A stretch of 36,489 nt of DNA from CAZEHO01 sp964511945. Its GTDB lineage: Bacteria; Actinomycetota; Acidimicrobiia; Spongiisociales; UBA11373. A program made the translations under genes and the position numbers. The stretch covers positions 1-36,489 of the forward strand of contig CAZEHO010000032.1 of NCBI GenBank assembly GCA_964511945.1. The letters are read 5' to 3'. Shown here piece by piece: positions 1-6,244 of this stretch (position 1 is its first letter; the number at the start of each line of letters is the position of its first letter). The notes under the pieces are model-generated. The model made no database searches and was not told the DNA's origin. It saw only the letters and a list, made by a program, of their open reading frames with translations.

Positions 1-55
1 GGAGGCGTCCTGAGCCGCATCTGAACCCGCCAAACGTTCTGTGACGTGGCACTAG
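1..55. repeat. Partial copy of intergenic inverted-repeat element (left window edge)
   Basis: The first 55 bases match positions 28502-28556 with one visible difference (TTCTG here, TTTTG there). They form the right part of the element described at 28385-28556, including its GGCACTAG terminus, and the rest lies outside the window. The terminal CTAG (52-55) contains the TAG stop codon of the minus-strand DUF5996 gene. Confidence 0.85.
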
Positions 56-867
56 GTGTACTCGGTCAGGCTGGGCGAGGCCGTCTCGAAGACCGCTCGG
101 GCGTACTCCAGCAGCTTCGTTTCGGCCTTCGGATCCCCGACGAGCGCCGCGTATGGGAGCTTGGTCCCTTGCCATCCCTCGGTATGCCAGACGGCACCGT
201 GGGGGAGCGGTGTCTCCATGAGCGGCTCCTCGAAGGGCCACGGGTTGGAGTAGAAGTACGGATCACCGCCTGGGTAGAAGCCGAGGTTCAGCTGTGCCGG
301 CAGGTCTTTACCATCGAACCGCTCGGTCCTCGTACCGATCCAGTCGAAGGCGAGGTCGAATCCGTGGGGCCACACCTGGACCGGACCTACCTGCAATCCG
401 AGGGTGGACCGGTGCTGTTCGAAGATCGAGGCCACGGCCACGAATGCATCGAAGTAGGCCTCCGCCGCGATGGGGTTGTACTCGTGTGCTTCGCCGTTGG
501 CATATCGCTCACGGTCGATACCCCCGTTGAGGCCGTGCTCGGCTGCGACGGCAGCGATCCGGTCACCGACCTCGGTGGCGGTGAGTCCGGCGGTCATGTC
601 GATCGTGTCCACGGAGCCGTCGGCGGCACGTATCACGATTTCATGAGAGCGCAGGTCCATACGAATTGATAGTGAGCCGCCGTCCGGCAGCGGGATTGGA
701 TCGGTGACGAGACCTTCCGGGCGAACTTTCAGGCTGATGTGCCACCAATGCGGGTGGGGCACTGCAAATGCCCTGGGGACGGCGCCGACCGCACCGGCGT
801 AGGCGTGAAGCGTGGCCCGGGTCGGTTCGTACTCCTTCGGAAGAGGTGGAAGTGTGAGTGTCGTCAT
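52..867 (-). CDS. DUF5996 family protein
   Basis: The 271-residue product has the features of DUF5996: an early H-P-H-W-W-H-I-S-L segment, a central region on acid-base sided beta strands, and a late GGDPYFYSNPWPFEEP stretch. The family has no established biochemical function. I start at the ATG at 867 (MTTLTLPPLP) because a GAGGAAAG Shine-Dalgarno lies just upstream, rather than at an ATG 33 bases further out. There is no signal peptide or membrane segment, so it is probably cytoplasmic. It is transcribed away from the DoxX-like gene. Its TAG stop sits inside the CTAG terminus of the repeat at the left edge. Family call fairly sure; function unknown. Confidence 0.8.
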   Translation of the reverse strand: MTTLTLPPLPKEYEPTRATLHAYAGAVGAVPRAFAVPHPHWWHISLKVRPEGLVTDPIPLPDGGSLSIRMDLRSHEIVIRAADGSVDTIDMTAGLTATEVGDRIAAVAAEHGLNGGIDRERYANGEAHEYNPIAAEAYFDAFVAVASIFEQHRSTLGLQVGPVQVWPHGFDLAFDWIGTRTERFDGKDLPAQLNLGFYPGGDPYFYSNPWPFEEPLMETPLPHGAVWHTEGWQGTKLPYAALVGDPKAETKLLEYARAVFETASPSLTEYT

Positions 868-929
868 TGGGCTTTCCTCATGGGTTAATGCCAACAGCAA
901 CCTGCCGCATGCACTCTCTCATGAACACC

Positions 930-947
930 ATGTCGGCGATCCGACAT
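930..947. promoter_or_regulatory. Perfect inverted repeat in divergent intergenic region
   Basis: ATGTCGG and CCGACAT arms flank a 4-base loop between the divergent DUF5996 and DoxX genes. A second pair, CAGGG (970-974) and CCCTG (983-987), lies closer to the DoxX start. Either could be an operator, but no matching regulator gene is adjacent. Confidence 0.3.
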
Positions 948-1009
948 TCCCGTGGGGAAGAAGGTCGTCCAGGGGACTGTTGCCCTGAGGAGACGTCCAA
1001 GGAGAAGTC

Positions 1010-1516
1010 GTGCCCGATACCGCCAATGCTGTCCTGCTGGGGCTCCGGATTGCTCTCGGCCTGGTGCTCCTGGCTCACGGTGTCAAACATCTCCGGAATC
1101 GTGACAAGACGATGCGCTGGACGGCGAGCATCGGGTTCCGGGCACCAGCTCTCCAGTGGTTCTTCATGTCCTTCGCCGAGATCGCGGTCGGGATCTCGTT
1201 GCTGCTGGGGCTGTTGACACCGGCCGGCGCCGCGGGGCTGGTGGCGCTGATGGTCGTTGCGTTCTGGACGGTGCACCGCCGCGCCGGATTCTGGATTACC
1301 GCGCGGCCAGACGAGGGTTGGGAGTATGCGTTCGTCCTGGCCGTTGCCGCTGCAGCACTCGCCCTTCTTGGCCCGGGCGACTGGTCGCTCGATCACGCCA
1401 TGGGGATGGCCGACGATCTCGAAGGTGGTGTCGGTGCGGTTGTCGTGGCGGCCGGCATTGCTGCCGCCATCGGCCAGCTCGCTGCTTTCTTCCGTCCCAG
1501 ATCAGCTGCGGAGTAG
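1010..1516 (+). CDS. DoxX-like integral membrane protein
   Basis: The 168-residue protein starts with GTG behind an AAGGAGAAG Shine-Dalgarno. It has the DoxX layout: a first helix (about residues 6-24, LGLRIALGLVLLAHGVKHL), a second ending in ISLLLGLLTPAG, a third (AGLVALMVVAF), a fourth (AFVLAVAAAALALLG) and a C-terminal extra hydrophobic stretch (about 143-160). DoxX-family proteins are poorly defined; some are oxidoreductase-associated membrane subunits. It stands alone, convergent with the small gene at 1582-1833, with a stem-loop between them. Family likely, role unknown. Confidence 0.8.
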   Translation: MPDTANAVLLGLRIALGLVLLAHGVKHLRNRDKTMRWTASIGFRAPALQWFFMSFAEIAVGISLLLGLLTPAGAAGLVALMVVAFWTVHRRAGFWITARPDEGWEYAFVLAVAAAALALLGPGDWSLDHAMGMADDLEGGVGAVVVAAGIAAAIGQLAAFFRPRSAAE

Positions 1517-1535
1517 ACCGGGAACGCGCCAACGG

Positions 1536-1564
1536 GAAGGCCCGCCGGATCCCGGTGGGCCTTC
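1536..1564. terminator. Bidirectional stem-loop terminator between convergent genes
   Basis: GAAGGCCCGCCGG and CCGGTGGGCCTTC form a 13-bp stem with one G-T pair and a 3-base loop. It lies 19 bases after the DoxX stop and 17 bases after the stop of the opposing gene, so it can serve both. There is no strong U-tract, as is common in GC-rich actinobacteria. Confidence 0.7.
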
Positions 1565-1581
1565 GTCGGACTCGGTTGAAC

Positions 1582-1833
1582 TCAGGCTGCGAGCTTGATC
1601 CGCCGTCGCAGCGCCACGAGATCCTCGGCGCTCGGGGGGTGGTCGGGATCGAGCCAGCGGTGGAGCGTTTCGTTGCAGCTCACCTCTCCTGCGTTCTTGA
1701 GGATCAGCGCCATGCATACGGCGGCAATCTCGAGTTCGGTGAGTTCGCCGTCTGCCCAGGCCTCGGAAATCAGCGGCAGGACGGGGGCGATGCGGTCATC
1801 ATCGAGCGTTGTGGTGAGTTCGGTGGGGGACAT
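1582..1833 (-). CDS. Small acidic helical protein, unknown function
   Basis: An 83-residue protein with ATG at 1833 preceded by a near-perfect AGGAGGT Shine-Dalgarno, which supports real translation. The visible motif is a helix with LISEAWADGELTELEIAAVC (about residues 22-41), reminiscent of the acidic D-G-x-L-T-x-x-E helices of TerB-like domains, followed by a short C-terminal basic helix (LVALRRRIKLAA). No signal peptide, membrane segment or metal-binding cysteine cluster. I do not recognise the family with confidence; the TerB resemblance is only local. It is divergent from the lipoprotein gene at 1951. Confidence 0.65.
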   Translation of the reverse strand: MSPTELTTTLDDDRIAPVLPLISEAWADGELTELEIAAVCMALILKNAGEVSCNETLHRWLDPDHPPSAEDLVALRRRIKLAA

Positions 1834-1923
1834 GTGACCTCCTGTCCTTTCAGCAACGCCCGGAGTCGGGTTGACGACAGCGGTGTGTCGCATTGGCGAC
1901 AGTCGTGCAGCTGCGGAGATGCG

Positions 1924-1929
1924 TAGCCT
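1924..1929 (+). promoter_or_regulatory. Putative -10 box (TAGCCT) for the lipoprotein gene
   Basis: TAGCCT ends 21 bases before the ATG at 1951 and fits the actinobacterial TANNNT -10 pattern. The same or a closely related hexamer recurs before several plus-strand genes here. No convincing -35 is seen at 17 bases. Confidence 0.4.
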
Positions 1930-1950
1930 TGCCGGCGAAGGGGGTGCTCT

Positions 1951-2817
1951 ATGCCTAGGCTCTTTGCCGGTTTCGCCGTTGCGATGCTCCTCGCTCTCAT
2001 GCTCACCGCCTGTGGTGACGACGACGCAGCGGATCCGAATTCGACGGCTGCGACCGTGACTACGGCCGCCGCGACGACCGTGGCGACCGCCGCGCCGACC
2101 ACCACCGCCACGACGGCGGCACCGACGACCGCGGCGCCGACGACTGCAGCGCCGACGACGACATCGACGACTGCAGCGCCGACGACTACCGAGGACACCA
2201 CGCCCGACGATGCCCACCCGGTGTACGGCTTCTCGTGGGGTGCCATCTGGCCACCGCCCGATGGTGCGACGGCGCTCTACGAGATCAACGACTTCGGCAC
2301 GGTCACGACCATGCCGGCCCGGTTCGACTACGGCGTCGAGTTCCAGGGAGGCACCTGGGACCGGCTGACCGTCGGAGTGGCCGAGCCGAACAACGACGGG
2401 ATGACGATGTACTTCTCGACTCCCGAGCCCTGGGTCCTCGAGTTCGCCGGCTGGGAGTCGTATCGCGCCGACGGCGGGGTCACTGCCGAGTGGTACGAAC
2501 CGGTCATCGTTCTGGATGCCCGCTCGGATCTGCTGGAGCCCGTGGTGTTCGAAACGACTGCCTTCGTTGAGTTCGGAGGCAGCGTCGACGAGTTCGGCGC
2601 GGTGTTCACCCTGTATGTCGTCGAGTTCGTGCCCGAATTCGAGACCCCTGCGGGCACCTACACGGCCGCACAGTTCGCCATCGACACGAGCGGCGAGTTG
2701 ATGGGCGGGGATTTCGTCTTCGAGACGAGGGTTTGGGTCAACCGCGATGAGGGGATCCTGCAGATCGTGAACACGCCCGGCTACGAGCGGATGGTGCTCG
2801 TCGAGCCGTGGGGCTAG
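1951..2817 (+). CDS. Secreted lipoprotein with Thr/Ala-rich linker
   Basis: A 288-residue protein beginning with a type II signal peptide (MPRLFAGFAV then LLALMLTAC). The predicted lipidated cysteine in LTAC is followed by the acidic GDDDA. Residues about 30-90 are a low-complexity Thr/Ala/Pro linker coded by near-repeated ACGACTGCAGCGCCG units, a common spacer between lipid anchor and folded domain in actinobacteria. The rest (about 95-288) looks like a beta-rich domain with many aromatic residues (GFSWGAIWPPPDG near its start) and no recognised catalytic motif. It is predicted to sit on the outer face of the membrane. It converges on the SDR gene, 12 bases away. Lipoprotein nature is sure; function not recognised. 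Confidence 0.85.
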   Translation: MPRLFAGFAVAMLLALMLTACGDDDAADPNSTAATVTTAAATTVATAAPTTTATTAAPTTAAPTTAAPTTTSTTAAPTTTEDTTPDDAHPVYGFSWGAIWPPPDGATALYEINDFGTVTTMPARFDYGVEFQGGTWDRLTVGVAEPNNDGMTMYFSTPEPWVLEFAGWESYRADGGVTAEWYEPVIVLDARSDLLEPVVFETTAFVEFGGSVDEFGAVFTLYVVEFVPEFETPAGTYTAAQFAIDTSGELMGGDFVFETRVWVNRDEGILQIVNTPGYERMVLVEPWG

Positions 2818-2829
2818 CGCCGGTCGGTG

Positions 2830-3594
2830 CTACTGCGCCGTCCACCCTCCGTCGACCAGCAGTACGTGACCGGTGACCATGGCTCCCGCCGGTGAAGCCA
2901 GGTAGATCACCGCGCCGGCGACATCGTCGATCTGCCCGACGTGTCCGATGGGCAGCCGGGTCAGCACGCTGTCCAGGAACTCGGGACGGTCGAGACGTTC
3001 CGCAGTCCCCGGGGTGCGGATGAACGTCGGGGCGACCGCGTTCACCGTGACGCCCCGGGATGACCACTCGAGCGCCAGCACCTTGGTCAGGAGGTTCACT
3101 CCACCCTTTGAGGTGGAGTACACCGCGTGATCCCGGATTCCGACTACGCCGGCCTGCGACGACATGTTCACGATGCTTCCGGCGCCCTGGTCGAGCATGA
3201 TTCTCCCGGCCGCCTGGGCACAGAAGAAGAGGCCGCGCAGGTTGACGTCCATCATCTCGTCCCAATCGGCGGGGGTGACGTCCTCGGCGGGATGGTTCGC
3301 CCCCAAACCTGCGTTGTTGATGAGTACGTCGACGCTGCCGAGTTCACGCTTCACGCGAGCGAAGATCTCGCGGATCGAGTCCACATCGCGCACATCGAGG
3401 GGCATCGCGACGGCACGGCCGCCGGCACCGTTGATATCCGCAGCCAGGTCGTCGAGTGCTGCCGTGTTGCGTGAGGCCACGACGACGGTGGCCCCGGCTC
3501 CGGCCAGTGCAGAGCTGAGCCCGTGGCCGATTCCCATGCTGGCGCCGGTGACGACGGCCACCTTGCCGTCGAGTCGGAAGCTTGGAGTCTCCAT
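2830..3594 (-). CDS. Short-chain dehydrogenase/reductase (SDR)
   Basis: A classical SDR of 254 residues. It has the TGASMGIG nucleotide-binding motif (residues 16-23), NNAG (93-96), catalytic Asn118 region, Ser145/146, and Tyr159-x-x-x-Lys163 in YSTSKGG. The basic pair SRN at 41-43 after the second strand leans towards NADP(H), without proving it. I start at the ATG at 3594 (METPSFRL), giving the usual family length; the longer open frame upstream runs through a palindrome and the next gene and is not credible. It lies downstream of the DUF35 gene but behind a very strong palindrome, so it may be its own transcription unit with a leader of roughly 130 bases. Substrate cannot be read from sequence. 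Confidence 0.9.
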   Translation of the reverse strand: METPSFRLDGKVAVVTGASMGIGHGLSSALAGAGATVVVASRNTAALDDLAADINGAGGRAVAMPLDVRDVDSIREIFARVKRELGSVDVLINNAGLGANHPAEDVTPADWDEMMDVNLRGLFFCAQAAGRIMLDQGAGSIVNMSSQAGVVGIRDHAVYSTSKGGVNLLTKVLALEWSSRGVTVNAVAPTFIRTPGTAERLDRPEFLDSVLTRLPIGHVGQIDDVAGAVIYLASPAGAMVTGHVLLVDGGWTAQ

Positions 3595-3727
3595 CGCACC
3601 AGTGTCGCGAACACCGGAGTCGGCGTCACATCGGAGTTCGAGGAAGGCCGATGCCGAAAGGGCCCTTGGGTCCTGGCACCGGCGTGCAACCGAATCTCGA
3701 CCCACAGAACAGAGTGTGTCGGGCGCG

Positions 3728-3761
3728 ACTTGGGGGCGGGCCCGCGGGCCCGCCCCCAAGT
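3728..3761. terminator. Perfect 34-bp GC-rich palindrome, probable terminator
   Basis: Two 17-base arms (each starting ACTTGGGGGCGGGCCCG when read inwards) form a perfect palindrome with no spacer. It lies 13 bases past the stop of the DUF35 gene and 134 bases before the SDR start. In RNA it would be an extremely stable hairpin, so it most likely ends the molybdenum hydroxylase/thiolase transcript. No U-tract follows. Confidence 0.65.
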
Positions 3762-3773
3762 CCATCGTTTCGA

Positions 3774-4121
3774 TCAGGCCGCTTGGAAGATGATGCCGTA
3801 GCGGTTTTCGTAGGCGTCGCGCCGGACGATGCCGACGTGGCCGGTGACGTCCATGCCGAGTTTGGGTTGGTCGATTTCGATTTGGCCGGTGACTCGGATT
3901 CCGTTGTCCAGTTCCACGATGCCGAGGCCGAGGCGTGCAACCTCGAACTCGGCGGGGAGGTTGTGGACGAACGTGTAGGTGAGCAGTTTCCCGTTGCGGG
4001 GCAGGGCTTCGGCGTCGAATTCGAAGAAGTCGTTTTCGCCGCAGCCCTTGCAGACCATCCGGAAGGGGTAGTGCAGGGTGTCGCACTTTTGGCAGCGGTA
4101 GGCATACAGCTCCCGTTCCAT
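3774..4121 (-). CDS. DUF35 Zn-ribbon/OB-fold acyl-CoA-binding protein
   Basis: The 115-residue protein has the DUF35 layout: an N-terminal zinc ribbon with Cys10, Cys13, Cys24 and Cys27 (C-x2-C ... C-x2-C), then an OB-fold from about residue 40 (KLLTYTFVHN) to the end. DUF35 proteins pair with thiolase-fold enzymes, for example the archaeal acetoacetyl-CoA thiolase/HMG-CoA synthase complex and BbsA with the BbsB thiolase, where they help hold the CoA chain. Its partner here is probably the thiolase-fold protein encoded immediately upstream. The ATG at 4121 is chosen because GGAGGTG lies 5 bases ahead; that Shine-Dalgarno is inside the inverted-repeat element at 4124-4285. Only 164 bases separate it from the thiolase stop. 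Confidence 0.88.
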   Translation of the reverse strand: MERELYAYRCQKCDTLHYPFRMVCKGCGENDFFEFDAEALPRNGKLLTYTFVHNLPAEFEVARLGLGIVELDNGIRVTGQIEIDQPKLGMDVTGHVGIVRRDAYENRYGIIFQAA

Positions 4122-4123
4122 TA

Positions 4124-4285
4124 ATGCACCTCCATACGGCGTCGGTGATGTTCAGGGCGAGTCAGGGGCGCCGTCCGGCAAGGACGCAGGACGAAGGCGC
4201 ACTTGACTGTGCGTCGAGGACGAGGACACAGCCGGCGGCGGTCCTGGCCGATCCTGAACGCGGCAGATGCTGTGTGGAGGTGCAT
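4124..4285. repeat. Diverged copy of intergenic inverted-repeat element
   Basis: The sequence begins ATGCACCTCCA and ends with the near-complement TGTGGAGGTGCAT. The imperfect terminal inverted repeats extend about 30 bases, to TTCAGG on the left and CCTGAA on the right. The core shares TTCAGGGCGAG, GGCAAGGACGCAG, AGGCGCACT and CGAGGACACAGCCGG with the element at 28385-28556. It fills the gap between the thiolase stop (4288..4286) and the DUF35 start (4121) almost exactly. Its terminal repeat contributes the GGAGGTG Shine-Dalgarno used by DUF35. Confidence 0.75.
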
Positions 4286-5461
4286 CTACTTCACCCCCTG
4301 GTAGATCATGGTGATCACGTTGTTGCCGAACCCGCCGAAGTTGGTGGTGAGGCCCACCTTGGCGTCGGGTGTCTGCCGCTGGTCGGCTTCACCCCGTAGC
4401 TGGGTGATGATCTCGTAGGCCTGGGCGACACCGGTGGCACCGACGGGATGGCCCTTGCCTTTGAGACCGCCGGAGGGGTTGATCGGGATCTTGCCCCCAA
4501 TGGCGGTCTCACCGTTCTCCAAGGCGATGTGGCCGGTGCCTTTGTCGAAGAACCCGACCTCTTCGCTCTCGGCGATCTCCAAGATGGTGAACGCGTCGTG
4601 CAGTTCGGCGACGTCGACGTCTTCGGGGCCGACCCCGGCCATCTCATAGGCCTTGGCTGCAGAGCGGCGCACTGCCAGCAGGTCGGTCGGTTCCTCCCGT
4701 TCGTGCACCGCCAGGGTGTCTGTTGCTTGGCCGATGCCGGTGAGGCGGACCATGGGGCGGCCGGTGGCTTCGGCTATCTCCTTGGTGGCCAGGATGACTG
4801 CGGCGCCTCCGTCGGAGACGGGGCAGCAGTCGAAGAACCGGATCGGTTCGGCCACCCACGGGTTGTTGGTCATCGCCTCGGGTGAATCGATGATCCCCTC
4901 GAGGCTGATCGGCTGGTGCAGATGCGCCCACTCGTTCAACATCGCGTTGTTCTGGTTCTTGACCCCGACCATGGCCAAATGGCGTTCGGTGACACCGTAT
5001 TTGTCCATATACAGGCGAGTGAACATCGCCGCATGCGACGGCAGGGTCACCCCGTAGATGTACTCCGCCAGCGGATGAGTCAACGTGGCCACGAAGTTGG
5101 TTGCTTCGAGGTTGTTGACCTCACGCATCCGCTCCGCACCCACCACCAGCGCGGAGTCATACATCCCCGACGCCACACCCAAGAACCCCTCCTTGATGGC
5201 CGAAGCACCCGACGCCGGACCGTTCTCGATCCGATCCGCACCAACCGGAGTCAACGACAGGGTGTCGACCACAGCTGAGGCGAGCGCCGTCTGGTTGTTG
5301 ATCCGACCCGAACCCATGTTGGCCACATACACGTGGTCCACCGTCTTCAAGCCGCTGTCCTTGAAGGCCGCCATCGAGGCATACGCTGCGATCTCCGCAA
5401 GCGGATACTCCAGACGGGTGAAAGTGGTGATGCCGATCCCAACGGCGTAGACATCACGCAT
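4286..5461 (-). CDS. Thiolase-fold protein lacking the nucleophilic cysteine (SCP-x/lipid-transfer type)
   Basis: The 391-residue protein is a thiolase-superfamily member of the SCP2-thiolase/archaeal type. It keeps the HDAF catalytic-histidine block (in DVAELHDAFTILE) and GHPVGATG near the C-terminus (NPSGGLKGKGHPVGATG). At the position of the nucleophilic Cys, where relatives read E-N/A-A-C-A-S-G, this protein reads E-N-G-P-A-S-G (residues 79-85), so Pro82 replaces Cys. The C-terminal Cys site is TTNFGGFGNN. It may therefore not do classical Claisen thiolysis. It overlaps the GNAT-like gene by 8 bases and precedes DUF35, its likely partner. Fold is sure; reaction open. Confidence 0.9.
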   Translation of the reverse strand: MRDVYAVGIGITTFTRLEYPLAEIAAYASMAAFKDSGLKTVDHVYVANMGSGRINNQTALASAVVDTLSLTPVGADRIENGPASGASAIKEGFLGVASGMYDSALVVGAERMREVNNLEATNFVATLTHPLAEYIYGVTLPSHAAMFTRLYMDKYGVTERHLAMVGVKNQNNAMLNEWAHLHQPISLEGIIDSPEAMTNNPWVAEPIRFFDCCPVSDGGAAVILATKEIAEATGRPMVRLTGIGQATDTLAVHEREEPTDLLAVRRSAAKAYEMAGVGPEDVDVAELHDAFTILEIAESEEVGFFDKGTGHIALENGETAIGGKIPINPSGGLKGKGHPVGATGVAQAYEIITQLRGEADQRQTPDAKVGLTTNFGGFGNNVITMIYQGVK

Positions 5462-6212
5462 CTTCAGAACTCCGATCTGAGGCCCAGCGCTGCAGAATCA
5501 GCGACGACAGCGTCGAGTCATACTTCGCCCTCGTAGCCGCCAGCAGATCCACCGGCGGGGTAGGAGGATCCGACGGAGGCAGGATCGCCTCATGCGCCTT
5601 AGCCAACAAATCCTCCGGCACCGGGCGTCGACCCACCACCAAACTGGAACGGGCCCGATCGAACAGTTCCTTGGTCAGGGCATACGACGGGACCCCACCC
5701 AGCTCATGGGCCGTATCAAACCGCTCCGCAAGCTGGTACTCGATCATCCAGCGGCGGAAACCGATCGGTGACTCCGCAACCACCAGCACCTCATCCTGAC
5801 CCAAGATGTCGATGTGGTACTCCATCTTCGCCGCAAACGCATGAGCACCAATCCGCAAACCACGGCGCAACGCCAGCGTGTGCAACGACATCCCCTGCTT
5901 GGCGGTGACACTCCGCCCATTCACGATCGCGGCCAACTCTCCATCGATCTGAGCCACCAGCACGTACTCATCCTGCATCCGGTAGTGATACCAACCCAAC
6001 AGCTCGGCATACACCCGCACCGCCACCAAGTCGTAATAATCCCGCTCCACATAAATGAGCGGCGCGACGTGTTTGAGCAGCGTCGGCACCTCATCACGGG
6101 TTGCCTGGCGGATCACCAACGTCTCCCCCGAAGCCAAAGTCATGAACTTGGCCGGATACGGCGGAAACGGATAATCAACCGGCCGGAGAATCCTCTCCAA
6201 ATCAACGGCCAT
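5454..6212 (-). CDS. GNAT-like protein
   Basis: A 252-residue protein whose residues about 25-145 resemble a GNAT acyltransferase. A beta-alpha start (TLVIRQATRDEVPTLLKHV) is followed by a strand with VLVAQIDGELAAIVNGR and the alternating pattern LHTLALRRGLRIGAHAF, which sits where GNATs bind the acyl-CoA pyrophosphate. A classic R/Q-x-x-G-x-G/A signature is only approximate. The C-terminal third is helical with a Pro-rich break (LPPSDPPTPP). I start at the ATG at 6212 because GGAG is correctly spaced for it; a GTG 6 bases upstream would be too close. It overlaps the thiolase start by 8 bases, so the two are translationally coupled. Malonyl-CoA decarboxylase also has a GNAT fold, but nothing here proves that activity. 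Confidence 0.7.
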   Translation of the reverse strand: MAVDLERILRPVDYPFPPYPAKFMTLASGETLVIRQATRDEVPTLLKHVAPLIYVERDYYDLVAVRVYAELLGWYHYRMQDEYVLVAQIDGELAAIVNGRSVTAKQGMSLHTLALRRGLRIGAHAFAAKMEYHIDILGQDEVLVVAESPIGFRRWMIEYQLAERFDTAHELGGVPSYALTKELFDRARSSLVVGRRPVPEDLLAKAHEAILPPSDPPTPPVDLLAATRAKYDSTLSSLILQRWASDRSSEDA

Positions 6213-6244
6213 TTGCACTCCAATCTGTCGTGTGTTTGGTTGTC

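Noticed and set aside
2040..2200. ACGACTGCAGCGCCG-type short repeats as a regulatory or replication-origin iteron
   Set aside because: They are in frame inside a lipoprotein gene and encode a Thr/Ala/Pro linker, so coding low complexity explains them.
3595..4086. N-terminal extension of the SDR gene to a 418-codon frame
   Set aside because: The extension passes through the 34-bp palindrome and antisense or out-of-frame parts of the DUF35 gene. The 254-residue form has normal SDR length and starts just before the nucleotide-binding strand.
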